From Trichobilharzia szidati (lineage: Eukaryota > Platyhelminthes > Trematoda > Strigeidida > Schistosomatidae): a stretch of 64,000 nt of DNA. The position numbers were made by a program, and so were the translations under genes. This document shows, in pieces, positions 24,601-30,600 of this stretch. The stretch is taken from positions 78,994,020 through 79,058,019 of the forward strand of contig OX235272.1 of NCBI GenBank assembly GCA_944472155.2. The letters are read 5' to 3'. The notes beneath the pieces were generated by a model. The model was not told the DNA's origin. It saw only the letters and a list, made by a program, of their open reading frames with translations, and ran no database searches. The stretch's first letter is position 1, and each line of letters opens with the position of its first letter.

Positions 24601-27600
24601 CAGAATGGGAAACGACGAGTTGGGCATGAGACTGAGGACAATATGCAAGAGATCGTATAAGGAGGAGAAGGTGAAAGTGAAGGATTATAGGCAATCGTGT
24701 AGCTAGTCTGAAAAGACAGCAAAGTGAAATGGTGATGTGCTTGTGAAGCCATATTTTCCTACTCGGAAACCAAGGGAATAATAATAGGAATAACTACTTT
24801 TCTCAGATCAGTTAATGTGACAGATAAGTCGGGGTGGAAAGACACTAAGGGTAAAACAAGCTTATTGATTTCCCCATACACTCATCATTATTTGTCTTTC
24901 ATTTTCATTTGAACTACGACCATTGAACAAATAATTACCATTATCAATATAAATTGTCGACGGTTAACGGCGAGGCAGTAACTCATCGAAGAAGACATTG
25001 CGAAATGGTCGCGTTATGTCATGAATTGGTAGAAGTTCGAATTCATGGACTGGCCATTGGATCGGCTCCCAGTGGCTTAATGGTCTACGAGCTCGCTAGC
25101 CTTGTAACCAGAAGGTCCTGGGTTCGAACCCTTGTGGCGTGTGGGTGCGTACTGTGAAGAGTCCCAAACTAGGCTGACGAAACAGCTGGCTGTCCAGTAC
25201 TTCCAGGCAAGTTTTCTAATGGTTCTGTAACTGATGTCAGCTCATGATTACGTTTAGATGAATGTTTCAATTATTTCAGCTAAATCAGCTAAATTCTGAA
25301 GTTATAGCTCAGTTGAACACATCTTTGCAGCTTCTTAACAACCCCTAAAATTCCTGTAAAAATAACTCATGAAAATTGAAAACATAAAATACAGTGGAAA
25401 TTTATAACTTAGAGAATTACGTTGTGGTACCACTTCCGGTGGTATGCGATCAACTGCAAAGACGAAAAACCAAAGAATAGAGGTTAAACACATATTTCAT
25501 CAAATGGGGAACAAATCTCTCAAATTTTAAGCATTATATATATGTAGAAATCGCACTAGTGAAAGATATCATCAGGAGTTAGTGATTTTCATTTTCTTAT
25601 CGCTACGATTTATTCGAAAGAGTAGTATCTTCTTCTATTTTGACCATTTACGGGTGATTTTCATTTGCTTATTGTTCACCTTCACTTATATCTATCAGAT
25701 TCTTTTGCTTTTTTATCTGTATTGAAAAGAAATGCCTTACTCTTTGAAGTTGAAAAGCATTTCCCCTCCCCCCCCCCTCAAACAGATTGAAGACTTTCAC
25801 TAAAACAACAAGTGTTATATATGGTGAGAGCTGTATGCTAGCCAAAATTGATCGACAGCAATTTACGTCAATGTTTACGTCCCAAATCTTGGTCATGGGA
25901 AAAAAACAAGAACAAAGCTTAACCTTGAGGAACTCAACAACCAATCACAGCGGACTTAGCGTGAGTGGATAAGATTCGCAGATATATCAACGGACTGTCT
26001 TAGAAACGGCAACAAAGAGATGACAGAATAACCTTGAGCAAGAAAACAACCAATCAGAAGACGCTGTTTCTCTACTGATAATAACGAATAATAATTTATA
26101 TAAAAATATACAAATATCTTTTGATTTCCTCAATAAACGATTTGTTGCCTGACCGTTGTCTTCTGTCGTTACATATATTTATAATGTTTTGAAAATATAT
26201 CACATATTGCATTACATAAATGTATTTCAGACTTACCCAAATGATGGTTTGATGCTTGTGGAAGACCTAAGACATTGACAAAGCAGACAGTAGTAATTAA
26301 TCAATATATAACTTGTGATTTTTTTTCCTAATCATACAGTAACATCGTTACAGATATATATCATAGATAAAATAAAATTATTCACATAGTTCAGACATTA
26401 TTCCCAAGCTTCAACAAAGAAACAGGCTAAACAACCCATCATGAGATACTCTGGCATAAACTGTCAAACAATTCCAACAGTGGTGTGAACACGGGCAGTA
26501 ATTTTGCTCGAAATATTACCAATAACAAAACTTATCATTGTGTGTAAACTATTGAAATATAATTATACTTTATTTGTCTATGTTGTGGTGGTGTGACTCA
26601 TAAAATGGGTTCCAACGGAATAGAATATAAACTGTATAGATATAAATAGCTGTTTGATCACTTGAAAATATATACCTTGACTTCCGTGTCTTGCCTTCTG
26701 CTGTTACAATGTTAGTATGGGTGATATGTGAGGGTAAAAATACAACATGTATCTGTTTCAGCTCTCATTACTTACTCTCAATTTGATAAACTGATAAAAA
26801 TCATACAATTAGAAGTATACTTCGCCCTCAAAGAATGAAAAAGCAAGCACTAGAGAACTCGAAAGGCATCATCAGATGCTCGAGTGGAACTCGAATAGGA
26901 AATGACAAGTTGGGCATAAACCCAATGATGATTTGGAGGTGATCATGTGAGGAAAAAATAAAAGTTTATGGGTTATCAAGGAGCCAGTCAAAAAAGACTA
27001 CGAAAGAACAGAGTGAAATGGTGATTTGCTGTCGAAACCCTATGTTCCACTGGAAACCCAAAGGAATAATAATGTTGTAGCCATTCCTTCTCATGTATAT
27101 GAATACCGATTTGTGAAATAAGTTTTAATAAAGTTGATTTAACTATTGAATAACTTTCATGAATGATCCAAAGGTATTTATATTCCCTTATCTCATCTTT
27201 CAAAGTGTACTTAATGAGGATTATGTTTGAAAATAAATCAGATGAGTATAGAATAACTTGTGCGTCGGTGACACAGCGGTAGAGTGCTGGCCGACCACGC
27301 ACATGGTCCGGGGTTCGATCCCCGGCCACCGACTCACTCCTTTACCTCGCTAAAACAGGCAAAAAGACTGGTAAAGAGGGAAGGTTGGGCATGAGGCTAG
27401 CAACCCTATCCTGTAAAAATAATCACCACTGCTACATAAACTTCAAGCCTCTAGCTTGAAGCCCTATGTTCCACTGGGAACGTGAAGGAATAAAAAAAAT
27501 AGAATAACTTCATCTAATTGCCAGATATCAGTGAAATTCATCCCTACACTTTTGTATCATTAAAATTTCAATACTCAAATACTGACCAGATGCATTATTT

Positions 27601-30600
27601 TCCACCAACATTCAAATTATTGCTAGTAAAGATAACATAAAGTTCCACAAGCTTCTTAAGAAAATCTGATTGTCACTTGATTATGATCACTGAACGTAAA
27701 TGTTAGTAAACATTTGACTAGATATTACTACATAGACTCTTGAATAACAAACAATATGGGCAATTGTAAACGATTTATGATGGTGTAAAGATTTATCTAA
27801 GGAATGCCCCTTTTCCTTTTCAAACGTTTCAATAACAAACTTGAATTTATAAGAAATGACCAAGCTACTAACATCTTGTGCTCTGTGTTTTGTATGTAAC
27901 TTTATTCCATCAATCACTAGAAAAATTCTGCATTTATTTAAATGACAATCAAAATAGCCTCCCTCCCTACTGCTTCATCTTGTATTTCAACTGAAATCTA
28001 TTCCATCTTGATAGAGCCTTATTTCGCTTTTAGTAACCGTAGAACTTTGAAGAACAAGAAGTTACTGAAAGCCATTTCCCACTCCCAAATCATTGGAATG
28101 TCTAGAAATGCATATTTTCTTTAAGTCTTTAGTTATGTAAACGATAATGCTGCATTCCAGCGACTTTATCAAGCATAGATGAATCGAGTTTTCTAATCTT
28201 GTCAATACTGCTAATGAATATGTGAGCTTTACACTAGTGAAACTTGTCACCAAAATGGATGAGATAGGTGAAATCATCTCTCATTATTAAGAAGCATAAT
28301 TTAACTAGGCATTTACTGTATAGCAGTCGGAATGCTTTTCCAGTATGTATTCATTAACCTCTAATCAATAGGCTTTACTTAGCCTGTATATTACAATAAT
28401 AATAAGCAGGTACATCCAGATGACGAGTCCCAAATAGGACGAAATGCACATCCTGGATTCCACTGCTAGCCACCATCCACCAATTAACCTCTAATTACAT
28501 GCCCAGACATCGCCGAAGCATCTGCACAACAGGCCGGCATGTCAACCTGAGACCGAGCACTTCGGTCCAATCAATCGAATCGACGGGAAAATCTAAAATT
28601 CAGTTAAATAATTAATATGACCCGTTGCACAAGAGGTGGCTCTCGTGGCCTAAGTGGTCTAGTGGATAACGCTTTGGCGTTTGAAACTATGGGCACTGGG
28701 TTCGAGCCTCGGTGGGAATATCATCACTCACTGAGGAATACAGGTACGTCCAGGTGACGAGTCCCAAATAGGACGAAATGCGCGTTATCCTGGATTCCAC
28801 TGCTAGTCACCATCCACCAATTAACTAATAATAATAATGACCTACAATCAACGTATTTCGTATCAAGGATGAATTAGTTGTAATCGGTATTACATTGTTA
28901 TTATTAGCAGTTAATATTCTTGAAAGTATTGGACGTTAACAATCAGTTGTTGATAATGTTTCACTATCTTACTCGATAACTGATTCAGGTTTTGTTTAAC
29001 AGTATTTAACTGTGTTACTTTATCCTAGTCTTAACCTTATCGCTGTCTTACCCACCGTATCTGTAAGTACTGTTTAAGATAATGATGTTTTCTAGGCAAT
29101 TATTCATAGTGAAACATATATATATATATCAAACTTAGGGCAGCTTGCTTACAACTTGGGCTACCAAAAACCCCCATCATTATATTGCATTTTATTTCTC
29201 GTGTTCACATTTTTTTAATCTATAAAAATATGACGTCTAATAGTATTGTTTACTCTCGCAAGTATGTATAATGTTTACAGGCTTCAGATTCGCGAGTTCT
29301 GACCAAACTTGAGATAAAGCATAATCAGATGGTTGGAGGCCATCCGCAGGAAGCCCAGCCTTGGACCTAGGTGTTTCGTGCTAGTTGGTACTCACCAGTC
29401 AGCAAGACGCATCTGCAACCTTGAAGGAACTTATGTCCCTTCTGAGATTCGAACCCGCGTCACCCAGTGACTGCTGACTAGCACAAAACCTAGGTCAGGC
29501 AAGGCTTCCTGCCGAATGCCTCCAACCATCTAACATCAACAATTCAAAGTGCACCGTGATGGAGAGCCACCTAGTGGCATGGTGGCCACATTGCAAGCTT
29601 GACTGATAGAATTCAGTCTGCACCGAAGATAGGACTAGACACATTACACTAGTTACTGACTAGTGTCCAATCAAAAATATAAAGCATAATCGCCGGTGAC
29701 AAAGTATCCCAATACATGAGATAACTGTTCCTGAGAATTTTAGTACAAACTGCCACTCTCTAGGAAATAAAGTGAACTACTTGAAATCTGTAATCGTTCA
29801 GTTATGTATTCAGGTCGCAAAATGTATTTATGCACTTTTTTGAATTGGCTTTTAACCAAATGTCGTGTGTTTCTCGAAGGAGATAAAGAAGAAATATCAT
29901 AAGGGATTGGTTTGCGCTTCAGGTCAGGCGACACTGTGTCATGCGATCTACTCTCAATTACTATTTTACTTGAGGGTGCTGGACGAAGAGAAAATTTTTA
30001 TGCAATAAATTCTGTTGAGAATTCTATACATTTTATGAACACTGTCCAGAATACAGCTATTATTATTACTATTATTATTATTATTAAAGACATCCACAAG
30101 AAAATACATATTAGCCTGTATATTAAAAGGATAGCTGGTTTTTAGAAACAAGTTCCCAGTGGTCTGTAGGATCATTCGACAGTTGCGTACTTTATGTTCA
30201 TAAACAGCAAATAAACTATGTCATCTTAAACTTTATACACAGAATGCAATTTCCGTAATGAGCACTTGCAATAACGAGGCGTAACTAATTAGTTTTTATT
30301 GTTGGTTAGAAGAAGGGTCAGACACCTAAGTCTTCAAAGTATCCCAAGTATTTATCTTATACCTTATACACTTATATTCATGAGGGAGAAATATAATCAG
30401 TAATGGCACTAATGACAAGATGAATTTCAACAGAACCACCGAGTGACAAGTTATTCGTCAAAAAACCTGTTGATATTCAATTCATTCCTGTGTGAAATAG
30501 ATGTTATACAAACTAGAAGCAAGTTAGAACAGTTATGTTGAACTTTTTTCAAGTTATAATGTTCAACTGGTTGAAATTTACTGAAAATTACGAAAACTCA

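Larger units (their letters stand above)
28405..28832 (+). mobile_element. Sm-alpha-like SINE (family A), hammerhead at both ends
   Basis: Order: hammerhead (28408-28475), about 160 bp of body, tRNA-like head (28641-28715: GTGGTCTAGTGGATAACGC, GGGTTCGAGCC), second hammerhead (28743-28812), then AATTAACTAATAATAATAAT. Equivalent core bases of the two hammerheads (28421 and 28755) are 334 bp apart, the repeat length expected of Sm-alpha monomers. The head resembles tRNA-Gln in the anticodon loop, but this is uncertain. Confidence 0.85.

Noticed and set aside
25067..25135. Functional tRNA-Thr gene
   Set aside because: A and B boxes are good, but the acceptor stem does not close and the sequence runs on into the hammerhead module of SINE family B.
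27262..27334. Functional tRNA-Gly gene
   Set aside because: The head is cloverleaf-like but continues into a SINE body and A-rich tail, and other copies have the same structure; anticodon arm pairing is imperfect.
29142..29166. 8-nt micro-exon on minus between AG and GTAAGC
   Set aside because: Length breaks frame and no polypyrimidine tract is present.
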